A stretch of DNA of 8,954 nucleotides from Anaerolineales bacterium UBA6663 (GCA_002455335.1 DKKP01000323.1:1-8954); one strand, 5' to 3'; shown: positions 1-6,587, numbered from the stretch's first letter. Program-made: numbers and translations. The notes: generated from the sequence alone by a model not told the origin.

Positions 1-2
1 GA

Positions 3-908
3 CGTCGGATCGAGGTGGTCGCCAACGTCGGCTCGGTGGCCGACGCGCGCGCGGCAGTGGCCGCCGGCGCCGAGGGCGTCGGGCTCTTCCGCACCGAGTT
101 CCTGTTCCTCGACCGCGAGACCGCGCCCACCGAAGACGAGCAAACCGAAGCCTACCGCGCGGTGTGCGCGGCGATGGAAGGTCGATCGGTCATCATCCGC
201 ACGCTCGACGTCGGCGGCGATAAGCCACTGGCCTACGTCGACATGGGCGAGGAGGCCAATCCCTTCCTCGGCTGGCGCGCGGTGCGCGTCGGGCTCGATC
301 AGCCCGAGTTCTTCAAGACCCAGTTGCGCGCGATCGCCCGCACAGCGGCCGAATATCCGGTGCGCGTCATGTTCCCCATGATCGCCACCCCCGACGAGTT
401 CTTGCGCGCCAAAGCGCTCCTGGCCGAATCGATCCGCGAGGCCGGCGTCGATGTGACTATCCCGACCGGCATCATGGTCGAGATCCCGTCGGCGGCAGTG
501 CGCGCGCGGCAGTTCGCCGAAGTCGTCGACTTCTTCTCTGTCGGCACGAACGACCTGACCCAGTACACGCTCGCGGCCGAGCGCGGTAACGCGCGTGTCG
601 CGCGACTGGCCGACGCCTTCCAACCAGCTGTGCTCGAGCTGATCGGCCAGACGGCGCGGGCCGCCGCCGAGCGCGGCATCTGGGCCGGCGTGTGCGGCGA
701 ACTGGCCGGCGATCCGCTGGCTGTCGAGTTGTTGGTCGGCCTGGGTATCACCGAGCTCAGCATGTCGGCGCCCGCGATCCCGCACGCGAAACAGCTCGTC
801 CGCGCGTTGGCGCTCGCCGAGGCCCGCGACCGCGCCGAACACGTCCTCGGACTGTCGACACCCGAGGCCATCCGCGCACATCTACGGCAGAGCCGCACCC
901 CGCAATGA
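3..908 (+). CDS. ptsI: Phosphoenolpyruvate-protein phosphotransferase (PTS enzyme I), C-terminal part
   Basis: Enzyme I takes the phosphoryl group from PEP and passes it to HPr, the first step of the sugar phosphotransferase system in the cytoplasm. The visible part is the PEP-binding TIM barrel; the N-terminal His-bearing swivelling domain lies off the left edge. Numbering from the GTG at 15-17, I see GVGLFRTEF (Arg26), IIRTLDVGGDK (Arg62), MVEIPSAA (Glu156), the signature GTNDLTQYTLA (Asn179, Asp180) and GVCGELAG with the active-site Cys227 (codon 693-695). All match the PEP- and Mg-binding residues of the family. The frame is open to the left edge, so GTG 15 is an internal codon and not a start. 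The C-terminus ends at a normal place. No HPr or sugar permease gene follows. Because the N-terminus is unseen, a nitrogen-PTS, DhaM-type or fused enzyme I cannot be excluded. Confidence 0.93.
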   Translation, partial: RRIEVVANVGSVADARAAVAAGAEGVGLFRTEFLFLDRETAPTEDEQTEAYRAVCAAMEGRSVIIRTLDVGGDKPLAYVDMGEEANPFLGWRAVRVGLDQPEFFKTQLRAIARTAAEYPVRVMFPMIATPDEFLRAKALLAESIREAGVDVTIPTGIMVEIPSAAVRARQFAEVVDFFSVGTNDLTQYTLAAERGNARVARLADAFQPAVLELIGQTARAAAERGIWAGVCGELAGDPLAVELLVGLGITELSMSAPAIPHAKQLVRALALAEARDRAEHVLGLSTPEAIRAHLRQSRTPQ

Positions 909-972
909 GGGTTGCGCAGATGCGTCGGCAGGCCGTGGTGACGGCGCGCCGAGCTCGCCCGATTGTTGAGCG

Positions 973-1806
973 ATGTCCATGAATGCGTTTTGGACTGATC
1001 TCCAGGCGTGGCTGTCCGTGAACGGCCCGCCCTTTCTGCTTTACATCGCCCTGCCCTTCGCCCTGGCGTACGTCATTTCGCTGCTGAGCGGCTGGTTGGC
1101 GCGGCGCACCTCGCGGCTCAGCGGGCTGACGCGGCGCAATGGCAAGACCTCGTTCGAGCGCCGCCAGACCGTAGAAGCCCTTGGCTCGAGCGCGATCAGC
1201 CTGCTGGCTTTCGTGCTGGCGACGGTCTTCGTGGTCTCACGCTATGTCGCTCCCGACACGTTGCTCTGGGTCGTTGGCCTGTTCTCGGCGGCCTTCGGCT
1301 TTGCAGCCCGTCCGGTCGTCAGCGACTGGATGGCAGGCCTGAGCTTCATCTTTCGCGACACCTTTGATGTCGGCGACAAGGTCGAGTTCATGATCCTGGG
1401 CGCCAGCGTGCCGATCGAGGGCGTGATCGAGCGGATCAACGTCAGCGACTGCGTTTTGCGTGCCCCGACCGGCGAGCAGTTCACGGTGCCTAATGGCGAA
1501 ATCCGTGTCGTTCGCAACTTCACGCGGGGCGCGTTCTCGGGCGTTCGCCTGAAACTGATTTACCCCGCCGCCGACCTGCCCCGCATCCTTCCAGCGCTCG
1601 AGGCGGCTGCGGCCGAGGCGCCCACACTCCTGCCGGATCTGCTCGAGCCATGGCGCTTGATCGCAACCGACGCCCCGGTCAGCGACCAGGTCGAGATCCT
1701 GTTGATCGCGCGCTCACGCCATGGCGAAGGCGCACAGCTCAAGCTCGACATCCTCAAACTGCTTCAAGAACGGCTCTCGGATCTCCATGCATCTTCTCCT
1801 CACTAA
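973..1806 (+). CDS. Small-conductance mechanosensitive channel, MscS family
   Basis: This is an inner-membrane channel of the MscS type, expected to open under membrane tension and release solutes on hypo-osmotic shock. The 277-residue protein has three hydrophobic segments at about 19-43, 70-93 and 96-127. The third is the pore-lining type, rich in Gly and Ala (GLFSAAFGFAA, then SDWMAGLSFIF). The beta domain follows: FDVGDKVEF (131-139), IEGVIERINVSDCVLR (148-163), then TVPNGEI and NFTR (171-185), which are the hallmark MscS positions. An alpha/beta C-terminal domain fills the rest. The length is close to E. coli MscS (286), so this is the minimal form. The start is either ATG 973 or ATG 979; neither has a strong Shine-Dalgarno sequence. 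It follows ptsI after 64 bases with no clear terminator. Its 3' end overlaps surE by 20 bases, which suggests a shared transcript. Family assignment is firm; ion selectivity is unknown. Confidence 0.9.
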   Translation: MSMNAFWTDLQAWLSVNGPPFLLYIALPFALAYVISLLSGWLARRTSRLSGLTRRNGKTSFERRQTVEALGSSAISLLAFVLATVFVVSRYVAPDTLLWVVGLFSAAFGFAARPVVSDWMAGLSFIFRDTFDVGDKVEFMILGASVPIEGVIERINVSDCVLRAPTGEQFTVPNGEIRVVRNFTRGAFSGVRLKLIYPAADLPRILPALEAAAAEAPTLLPDLLEPWRLIATDAPVSDQVEILLIARSRHGEGAQLKLDILKLLQERLSDLHASSPH

Positions 1807-2539
1807 CGACGACGGCGTATCGGCTCCCGGCCTGCTCGCACTTTGGCGCAGCCTGAGCGAGCTCGGCCACACGATCACGGTCGTCGCGCCGGCCAACAAC
1901 ATGTCGGCGGTCGGCCATCGCAAGACGCTGCACAAACCGCTACGGATCGATCCGGCCACGCTGGCCGACGGCGTCACCCAGGCCTGGGCCTGCTCGGGCG
2001 CGCCCGCCGACGCCGTTGCGCTGGCGCTGAAAGGCTTCCTGCAGGCGAAGGTCGACCTTGTGGTCTCGGGCATCAACTCCAACTTCAACCTGGCGCAGGA
2101 CATGACCTACTCGGGCACTGTGACGGCCGCCATGGAGGGCGTGATCGTGGGCGTGCCGGCGCTCGCCGTCTCGACATCGGCCCGCGCGCTTGTTGAGTAC
2201 GCGCCGGCGGCGTCTTGGGCGCGGCATGTGGTCGCGCGCATCCTTGAGCGCGGGCTCCCGGCCGGCCTCCTGCTCAACCTCAACGTCCCACGCGACGCCC
2301 AGGGCCTCGTCATCACGCGCCAGGGCCGCCGGATCTATCACGACGTGATCGTCGTCCGCCAGGACCCGCGCGGCCGCCCTTACTACTGGATCGGCGGTGA
2401 CGAGCCGACCGGCGAGGCCATCGAGGGCACAGACGTCTGGGCCGTTACCCATGGCCAGGCCTCGCTCACCCCGCTCGATCTGGATCTGACGGCCCACCAT
2501 GCGCTGACCGAATTGCAGGCCTTTGCAGACGTAGCGTAG
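1787..2539 (+). CDS. surE: 5'/3'-nucleotidase SurE
   Basis: SurE is a metal-dependent phosphatase that removes phosphate from nucleoside 5'- and 3'-monophosphates; it is a cytoplasmic enzyme linked to stationary-phase survival. The protein starts MHLLLTNDDG, the canonical SurE N-terminus, with metal ligands Asp8 and Asp9. Ser40 lies in PANNMSAVGH, and Asn97 lies in VSGINSNFN just before DMTYSGTVTAAMEG. The C-terminal hallmark is DVWAVTHGQASLTPLDLDLT (216-235). At 250 residues it is full length. I chose ATG 1787 because homology begins exactly there; an in-frame start at 1721 would add 22 residues read from the end of the mscS-like gene. The two genes overlap by 20 bases in different frames and no strong Shine-Dalgarno is visible, so translational coupling is likely. 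One small oddity: the usual Gly two residues after the motif Asn (SGINxG) is Asn99 here. Confidence 0.95.
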   Translation: MHLLLTNDDGVSAPGLLALWRSLSELGHTITVVAPANNMSAVGHRKTLHKPLRIDPATLADGVTQAWACSGAPADAVALALKGFLQAKVDLVVSGINSNFNLAQDMTYSGTVTAAMEGVIVGVPALAVSTSARALVEYAPAASWARHVVARILERGLPAGLLLNLNVPRDAQGLVITRQGRRIYHDVIVVRQDPRGRPYYWIGGDEPTGEAIEGTDVWAVTHGQASLTPLDLDLTAHHALTELQAFADVA

Positions 2540-2570
2540 TCGATCGACCACCTGCGACGACAACCCGATA

Positions 2571-2587
2571 CGCCAGAACAACTGGCG
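2571..2587 (+). terminator. Weak hairpin after surE
   Basis: The arms CGCCAG (2571-2576) and CTGGCG (2582-2587) form a perfect 6-bp stem with a 5-base loop, 32 bases past the surE stop. Only two T follow, so termination here is uncertain. The rest of the gap 2540-2835 shows no convincing gene or promoter. Confidence 0.25.
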
Positions 2588-2821
2588 CTTGAAAGCCCGG
2601 CTGGACCAGCGATTCTGGGATTAGACGATCCTCAACGAATTCATGCCCCACTCAGGTGAAGTGCTCGTTTGCCGCGGCCTCCGCGCCAAGACGTTAAGCC
2701 ACGACTAACCATGGCTGAAGCGGCTTGAGGGGTCGATAAGCATACGACGTTTCGCCGTTGCTCGGTGATAAACACTCCTTGCGAGTAAGCGCCAAAGCCG
2801 TGGTATCCGACTCGCACACAC

Positions 2822-2827
2822 AAGGAG
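2822..2827 (+). promoter_or_regulatory. Shine-Dalgarno of the double-FAS1 gene
   Basis: AAGGAG lies 8 bases before ATG 2836. It decides the start in favour of 2836 over the in-frame TTG at 2758, because a signal peptide begins directly at this ATG. Confidence 0.8.
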
Positions 2828-2835
2828 AAAAGAGA

Positions 2836-3831
2836 ATGAAAACCCGGTACCTTGCCCTGTCTGCATTTGTCGCCGGCGCCCTGGCGTTGGCGGCCTGCGC
2901 TCCGGCGGCGACCCCTGCGCCGACCGCGGTTCCAACCGCGATGATTGAGGAGCCCACCCCGGCGCCGACCGAGATGCCTGAACTGTCCGATATCGTTGAC
3001 ACGGCCATCGCCGATGGTCGCTTCACAACCCTGGTAGCCGCTGTGACAGCCGCCGAGTTGGTCGACACCCTCAAGGGGCCGGGCCCGTTCACGGTGTTCG
3101 CCCCGACCGATGACGCCTTTGCTGCCCTGCCGGAGGGCACACTTGATGAACTGCTCCTCCCCGAGAATAAGCAGGCTTTGACCGATATCCTGCTCTATCA
3201 CGTCGTTGCCGGCAACGTATTGGCGGCCGATGTCGTCGGGCTGAATGAAGCCGAGACCGTGCTGGGCGAGACGGTATCGATCCGGGTTGATGGCGACAAC
3301 GTCTTCATCAACGAGTCCAGGGTGATCATCACCGACATCATGACCAGCAATGGCGTGATCCACGTGATCGACGCGGTCCTTCTGCCCGCGAGCGACATGG
3401 CCGAGGAGCCGACCCAGAACATCGTCGAGATCGCGGCGGCTGATGGCCGGTTCACGACCCTGGTGGCTGCGGTTCAGGCGGCCGGATTGGCTGAGACCCT
3501 GTCGGGCGAGGGGCCGTTTACGGTCTTTGCGCCAACCGACGATGCCTTTGCCGCGCTGCCGGCCGGCACCCTTGACGATCTGCTGTTGCCCGAGAACCAG
3601 CAGGCTCTGGCGGACATCCTCCTCTATCACGTCGTGCCAGGCGCCGTGACTGCAGAGCAGGTGGTGACGCTGACAGGGGCTGAGACCGCACTGGCCGGGA
3701 AGTCGGTGACGGTGCGCGTCGAAGACGGCAACGTCTTCATCAATGACGCACAGGTGATCATCACCGACATCATGGCCACCAACGGCGTCATCCACGTGAT
3801 CGATGCCGTTCTGCTGCCCCCGAGCGAATAG
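2836..3831 (+). CDS. Lipoprotein with two FAS1 (fasciclin) domains
   Basis: This is probably a lipid-anchored, surface-exposed protein. FAS1 domains serve in adhesion and extracellular-matrix interactions, but the ligand here is unknown. The 331-residue protein begins [22 protein letters not shown]: a charged start, a hydrophobic core and a lipobox LAAC with Cys21 as the lipidation site. A Thr/Pro/Ala-rich linker (22-49) follows. FAS1 domain 1 spans about 50-190 and domain 2 about 195-331. Each carries the paired FAS1 motifs: [17 protein letters not shown] (in both), then ILLYHVV, and finally [13 protein letters not shown]. The domains are very similar to each other even in DNA, indicating a recent internal duplication. 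The start is supported by AAGGAG 8 bases upstream. No clear promoter was found in the upstream gap, and a strong hairpin lies 20 bases after the stop. The architecture resembles the mycobacterial MPT83/MPB70 type, but with a tandem domain. Confidence 0.92.
   Translation: MKTRYLALSAFVAGALALAACAPAATPAPTAVPTAMIEEPTPAPTEMPELSDIVDTAIADGRFTTLVAAVTAAELVDTLKGPGPFTVFAPTDDAFAALPEGTLDELLLPENKQALTDILLYHVVAGNVLAADVVGLNEAETVLGETVSIRVDGDNVFINESRVIITDIMTSNGVIHVIDAVLLPASDMAEEPTQNIVEIAAADGRFTTLVAAVQAAGLAETLSGEGPFTVFAPTDDAFAALPAGTLDDLLLPENQQALADILLYHVVPGAVTAEQVVTLTGAETALAGKSVTVRVEDGNVFINDAQVIITDIMATNGVIHVIDAVLLPPSE
2983..3828 (+). repeat. Intragenic tandem duplication encoding FAS1 domains 1 and 2
   Basis: The two halves of the gene are near copies. 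A 22-base stretch at 3321-3342 recurs identically at 3753-3774, and a 14-base stretch starting at 3298 recurs at 3730. Both pairs are offset by 432 bases, which is 144 codons. Identity at synonymous sites in these blocks points to a fairly recent duplication or to gene conversion. Confidence 0.8.
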
Positions 3832-3850
3832 GCCCTTGACGAAATCTGAC

Positions 3851-3889
3851 GCGCGGCCTGGCCAGGAAAACACCCGGGCCAGGCCGCGC
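3851..3889 (+). terminator. 13-bp perfect hairpin after the double-FAS1 gene
   Basis: The arm GCGCGGCCTGGCC (3851-3863) pairs perfectly with GGCCAGGCCGCGC (3877-3889) around a 13-base loop that contains AAAA. It starts 20 bases after the stop codon. No T run follows, so it would be a U-less terminator or a 3'-end stabiliser instead of a classic intrinsic terminator. Confidence 0.55.
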
Positions 3890-3976
3890 AGCCCCAAGGA
3901 AAGGAGATCATTGGCCTTGAGCTCCTGACCCTGGCGTGAACGCTGGATCGGCCGAGAGATGCTTGAAGACACCGAC

Positions 3977-4005
3977 GCCTGGGCCGCCTAAGCGGCCGGG
4001 CAGGC
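3977..4005 (+). other. Second GC-rich hairpin between the FAS1 gene and mscL
   Basis: GGCCGC (3982-3987) and GCGGCC (3992-3997) pair around the 4-base loop CTAA. The outer arms GCCTG (3977-3981) and CAGGC (4001-4005) extend the stem to 11 bp across a 3-base GGG bulge. No T run follows. The interval 3832-4147 holds this hairpin, the one at 3851, and the mscL promoter and leader; no gene is seen in it. Confidence 0.4.
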
Positions 4006-4062
4006 AGCTCGGTGCAATCGTATTTCCCCGAGGAAATCAATCAAACTTAAACTGTACAAGGC

Positions 4063-4091
4063 TTGTCCGATCGCCGGCCCTGCGTTATAGT
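4063..4091 (+). promoter_or_regulatory. Sigma70-type promoter of mscL
   Basis: A -35 box TTGTCC (4063-4068), a 17-base spacer and a -10 box TATAGT (4086-4091) stand in an AT-richer patch just upstream of mscL. Transcription should start near 4098, giving a leader of about 50 bases. This marks mscL as independently transcribed from the FAS1 gene before it. Confidence 0.6.
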
Positions 4092-4094
4092 CAC

Positions 4095-4117
4095 GCCGTC
4101 TGTAGCCGGGGGACGGC
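4095..4117 (+). other. Small hairpin in the mscL leader
   Basis: GCCGTC (4095-4100) pairs with GACGGC (4112-4117) around an 11-base loop, at or near the 5' end of the predicted mscL transcript. It leaves the Shine-Dalgarno free, so it may affect stability more than initiation. Confidence 0.3.
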
Positions 4118-4133
4118 AGGGCTTTATACATTC

Positions 4134-4139
4134 AAGGAG
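4134..4139 (+). promoter_or_regulatory. Shine-Dalgarno of mscL
   Basis: A strong AAGGAG with 8 bases to ATG 4148 fixes the start of mscL. Confidence 0.8.
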
Positions 4140-4147
4140 ATCCCAAC

Positions 4148-4561
4148 ATGCTCGAAGAATTCCGCAAATTCGTCATGCGCGGCAACGTGCTTGACCTGGC
4201 CGTCGGCGTGATCATCGGCGGCGCGTTCGGCGCGATCGTGAGCTCGTTCGTCGGCGACATCGTCATGCCCTTGATCGGGCTGCTCCTCGGCGGCCTCTCG
4301 TTCGAGAACTACTTCATCCCGCTGAGCTCGGCTGTCACGGCCACTACGCTCGCGGCCGCACGCGAGCAAGGCGCCGTGCTGGCCTGGGGCAACTTCCTGA
4401 CCCTGATCATCAATTTCCTGATCATCGCCTTCGTCATTTTCCAGATCGTTCAGATCGCCAACAAGCTCAACCCGCCGCCGCCGCCGCCCGCACCCGCCGG
4501 CCCGACCGCGGACCAGAAGCTGTTGACCGAGATCCGCGACCTCCTCGCCAAGGGCAAGTAG
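4148..4561 (+). CDS. mscL: Large-conductance mechanosensitive channel MscL
   Basis: MscL is a homopentameric inner-membrane channel that opens a very wide pore near lytic tension and dumps solutes on osmotic downshock. The 137-residue protein matches the family throughout. The N-terminal helix [19 protein letters not shown] runs into TM1, [21 protein letters not shown] (about 15-41), with the gate region. TM2 is [19 protein letters not shown] (83-101). The conserved C-terminal helix is [11 protein letters not shown]. The length equals E. coli MscL (136). The linker between TM2 and the cytoplasmic helix carries six prolines in a row (109-114), longer than I would expect. The gene has its own promoter, a strong Shine-Dalgarno and a textbook terminator, so it is a monocistronic unit. 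It sits between two FAS1 lipoprotein genes. Confidence 0.97.
   Translation: MLEEFRKFVMRGNVLDLAVGVIIGGAFGAIVSSFVGDIVMPLIGLLLGGLSFENYFIPLSSAVTATTLAAAREQGAVLAWGNFLTLIINFLIIAFVIFQIVQIANKLNPPPPPPAPAGPTADQKLLTEIRDLLAKGK
4472..4486 (+). repeat. (CCG)5 microsatellite in mscL encoding proline
   Basis: Five CCG codons followed by CCC encode Pro109-Pro114 of MscL. Runs of three or more prolines usually need elongation factor P for translation. The triplet tract could change in length without breaking the frame. Confidence 0.7.
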
Positions 4562-4586
4562 GTAACGCGCCCCCCCAAAAACAGAC

Positions 4587-4617
4587 AGGCCCCGGCCGCA
4601 CGCCGGGGCCTTTTTTT
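4587..4617 (+). terminator. Rho-independent terminator of mscL
   Basis: The 10-bp perfect stem AGGCCCCGGC (4587-4596) / GCCGGGGCCT (4602-4611) has a 5-base loop CGCAC and runs into seven T (4611-4617). This is the clearest intrinsic terminator in the window. It begins 26 bases after the mscL stop. Confidence 0.93.
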
Positions 4618-4762
4618 GTGCTTTGCCGGCTTGATCCGGCACGAGGATTGCACGCCTTTTTCACGGCCTGGGCGCTTGCGATCGGGGCCGGCTTGTTGGA
4701 CACTTGCTCAGGCGCGCAAGGAGGCGGGCCAGGCCGGCCAGGAAGCGCAGCGGGAGGAGAGC

Positions 4763-5347
4763 ATGCAAAGAAAATCGATTTGGGCAGGGATGCTCATTGC
4801 GGCGCTTGTGATCAGCGCGTGTACGCCCTCGGGTGAGACGCCCGTTGAGACAACCCCAGAGCCCGAAGCAACGACCAGCCCTACCCCAGCCCGAACGCCC
4901 ATCCCGACCCTGCCAGGCCAGCCCGTCGGGTTACTCGAAACGCTCGAGACCGATGCGCGGTTCCACACCCTGGTCAGCCTGATCGAGGCCGTCGGCTTTG
5001 GCGACACGCTTGACGACGAGGGCGAGTTCACGCTCTTCGCCCCAAACGATGCTGCCTTCGCCGCCCTACCGGCCGGCACGGTCGAACACCTGCTCCAACC
5101 CGAAAATGCCCAGGAGGCCGCCGACCTGCTCCGCTACCACCTGGTGCACCAGACCCTTGGCGCAAACGCCCTGGGCGAGCTGAGCGAGGTCGAAAGCACA
5201 TTCCCAGGGCATCGTCTTCTCCTGCGGCGACGCGGCGACGAACTGCTGGTCAACAATATCCGGGTGCTGATCGGCGACATCCGCGCTACGAACGGCGTGA
5301 TCCATATGCTCGAATACGTCTTGCAGCCGGCGCCGCACGACCCCTGA
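4763..5347 (+). CDS. Lipoprotein with one FAS1 (fasciclin) domain
   Basis: This is predicted to be a lipid-anchored extracytoplasmic protein with a single FAS1 domain, probably in adhesion or surface interactions; no substrate can be named. The 194-residue protein starts MQRKSIWAGMLIAALVISAC, with a lipobox ISAC and lipidation at Cys20. A Thr/Pro/Glu-rich linker (21-52) follows. The FAS1 domain (about 54-190) shows FTLFAPNDAAFAALP, then LLRYHLVHQ, and ends with ATNGVIHMLEYVLQP. It is a paralogue of the double-FAS1 gene 1 kb upstream but clearly more diverged, with an arginine-rich LLLRRRGDELLV segment where the other protein has [13 protein letters not shown] 4763 is chosen because the signal peptide starts there and GGAGG (4753-4757) precedes it by 5 bases. 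In-frame codons upstream to 4616 would put a long soluble stretch before the signal peptide. No convincing promoter was seen in 4618-4762, which holds only a 6-bp hairpin at 4624-4641. Confidence 0.9.
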   Translation: MQRKSIWAGMLIAALVISACTPSGETPVETTPEPEATTSPTPARTPIPTLPGQPVGLLETLETDARFHTLVSLIEAVGFGDTLDDEGEFTLFAPNDAAFAALPAGTVEHLLQPENAQEAADLLRYHLVHQTLGANALGELSEVESTFPGHRLLLRRRGDELLVNNIRVLIGDIRATNGVIHMLEYVLQPAPHDP

Positions 5348-5357
5348 ACGCCTTTCG

Positions 5358-5413
5358 ACCGCAAGATGCACACAGGCCCGGCGAATTCGCCGGGCCTGTG
5401 TGCATCTTGCGGT
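5358..5413. terminator. 56-bp perfect palindrome between convergent genes, likely bidirectional terminator
   Basis: Bases 5358-5385 are the exact reverse complement of 5386-5413: 28 bp per arm, no spacer and the centre GAATTC. After a 2-base mismatch, four more bases pair (5352-5355 with 5416-5419). It lies 10 bases after the FAS1 lipoprotein stop and 13 bases from the dnaN stop, so both converging transcripts would end in the same hairpin. No T run flanks it on either strand, unlike the mscL terminator. Confidence 0.75.
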
Positions 5414-5426
5414 GCAAAGCGTCGGG

Positions 5427-6557
5427 TTACTTGCCCAGATGCATCGGCATCACGATGTAGAGGTAATCGTCGCGCCCGACAGGCTTGATCACGCCCGGGC
5501 TCGTCGCGCCGGCCGTCTCAAGCGCCACGTTCGGCGTGTCGATGATGCCCAGGACGTCGACCAGGTACTTGACGTTGAACGCGATCTCGACCGCATCGCC
5601 CTCGATCGTGGCATCCAGGTCGGCGACGTTGTCGCCCGTCTCGGCGGCGGTGGCCGAGATCGTCACGTGGCCGGGCGTCAACTCCTCGCCGGGCTTGATC
5701 TTCAGCCGCGTGGTGTGCGCGGCCTCACGCGCGATGATGTCCGACGAGCGACAGGCCTTGCGGAACTCGTCGGTGCCGACCACCGTGCGCGTCCGGTACG
5801 ACTTGGGGATGATCCCCTGATAGACCGGGAAGGCGCCTTCGATCAACTGCGCGACAAGCTCAACCGTGCCGTTGTGGAAGATCACCTGGCCGCGCCCAGG
5901 CGGCAACTGCATGTACACAGGCTGCTCGGGGTCGATGATGCGCGCCAACTCGGCCAGCGCCCGCGCCGGGATCACGGCCGTGATCGGGTCAACCACCGGG
6001 CTCGAGAGATAGGCCGTGCGCTCGGCGACGCGGAAGCCGTCCGAGGCCGCCAGCACAAACCGGTTGCCCTCGAGCCGCGCCAGCACGCCGGTCAATACAG
6101 GCCGGGTCTCGTCGGTGGCGGCGGCGAAGATCACGGATTGGATCATCGAGCGCAGGTCTTCGACGTTGAGCTGGATCGACTTGTCCAGATCGGCGGGCGG
6201 GATGGACGGGAACTCCTGGGCGTCGATGCCCTTGATGCTCGCCTTGATCCGGCCGCAATTGAGGTTGACGGTCTGCGTCCGCGCGGTCAGCGCCAGGCTG
6301 ACTGGCTCGCCGGGCAGCGTGTTAACGAGGTCGACCAGGGTCTTGGCCGGCAGGGTCACCGAGCCCTCGTCCTCGATCTTGGCCCCGATCCAGCAGGTGA
6401 CGGCCAGCTCGAGGTTCGTGGCCGAGAGCCTGATCTGCGCGTTATCGGTGGCGAGCAGGATGTTGCCGAGCACCGGGAGCGTGCTGCGCGCCGAGACCGC
6501 GCGCGAAACGATTCCCAGGCCCTTCGAGAGATTGTCTTGCAGGCACGTGAACTTCAT
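5427..6557 (-). CDS. dnaN: DNA polymerase III subunit beta (sliding clamp)
   Basis: DnaN forms a dimeric ring around DNA that tethers DNA polymerase III and recruits repair and recycling proteins. The 376-residue protein is full length and shows the three-domain clamp pattern (about 1-122, 128-250 and 255-376). Recognisable motifs are TRPVLTGV (151-158), ASDGFRVAER (171-180), IEGAFPVYQGIIP (239-251), FNVKYLVDVL (327-336) and the C-terminal SPGVIKPV with YLYIVMPM (353-372), the hydrophobic pocket end. I chose ATG at 6557-6555 because MKFTCLQDNL aligns with known DnaN starts. A longer in-frame reading to 6668 would run through the promoter and repeat region. No strong Shine-Dalgarno precedes this ATG. 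dnaA and recF, common neighbours of dnaN, are not in the window; the gene stands alone behind its own promoter. Confidence 0.97.
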   Translation of the reverse strand: MKFTCLQDNLSKGLGIVSRAVSARSTLPVLGNILLATDNAQIRLSATNLELAVTCWIGAKIEDEGSVTLPAKTLVDLVNTLPGEPVSLALTARTQTVNLNCGRIKASIKGIDAQEFPSIPPADLDKSIQLNVEDLRSMIQSVIFAAATDETRPVLTGVLARLEGNRFVLAASDGFRVAERTAYLSSPVVDPITAVIPARALAELARIIDPEQPVYMQLPPGRGQVIFHNGTVELVAQLIEGAFPVYQGIIPKSYRTRTVVGTDEFRKACRSSDIIAREAAHTTRLKIKPGEELTPGHVTISATAAETGDNVADLDATIEGDAVEIAFNVKYLVDVLGIIDTPNVALETAGATSPGVIKPVGRDDYLYIVMPMHLGK

Positions 6558-6587
6558 CGCTTGTGTCTGTTCAGAAGGTGTGTGAGT

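Noticed and set aside
299..898. A 199-codon open frame on the minus strand opposite ptsI
   Set aside because: Ser/Ala/Arg-rich translation without recognisable motifs, fully overlapping conserved enzyme I coding sequence.
2540..2659. An in-frame continuation of surE: 39 sense codons after its TAG before a TGA at 2657-2659
   Set aside because: SurE is already full length and ends at the usual place. The extension has no recognisable similarity, and a hairpin sits inside it. Readthrough or a broken fusion is not supported by anything else.
2758..2835. An upstream in-frame TTG start for the double-FAS1 gene
   Set aside because: It would place 26 hydrophilic residues before the signal peptide; the ATG at 2836 has a good Shine-Dalgarno and directly starts a lipoprotein signal.
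2540..2835. Search for a promoter of the double-FAS1 gene, for example around 2758-2809
   Set aside because: Candidate -35 and -10 hexamers such as TTGCTC, TTGCGA or TATCCG do not combine with acceptable spacing and match quality, so none is annotated.
2641..3972. A 443-codon open frame on the minus strand across the double-FAS1 gene
   Set aside because: It is the antisense shadow of a well-supported lipoprotein gene; its protein is a repetitive Gly/Asp/His/Arg-rich sequence that mirrors the duplicated FAS1 DNA and matches no family I know.
3959..3991. A 10-codon micro-ORF (MLEDTDAWAA) ending in the loop of the hairpin at 3977-4005
   Set aside because: No clear ribosome binding site at the right distance and too short to test; chance occurrence is likely.
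4648..4704. Possible promoter for the single-FAS1 gene (TTGCGA at 4676, GACACT at 4699)
   Set aside because: The -10 matches consensus at only three positions and the region is GC-rich; too weak to call.
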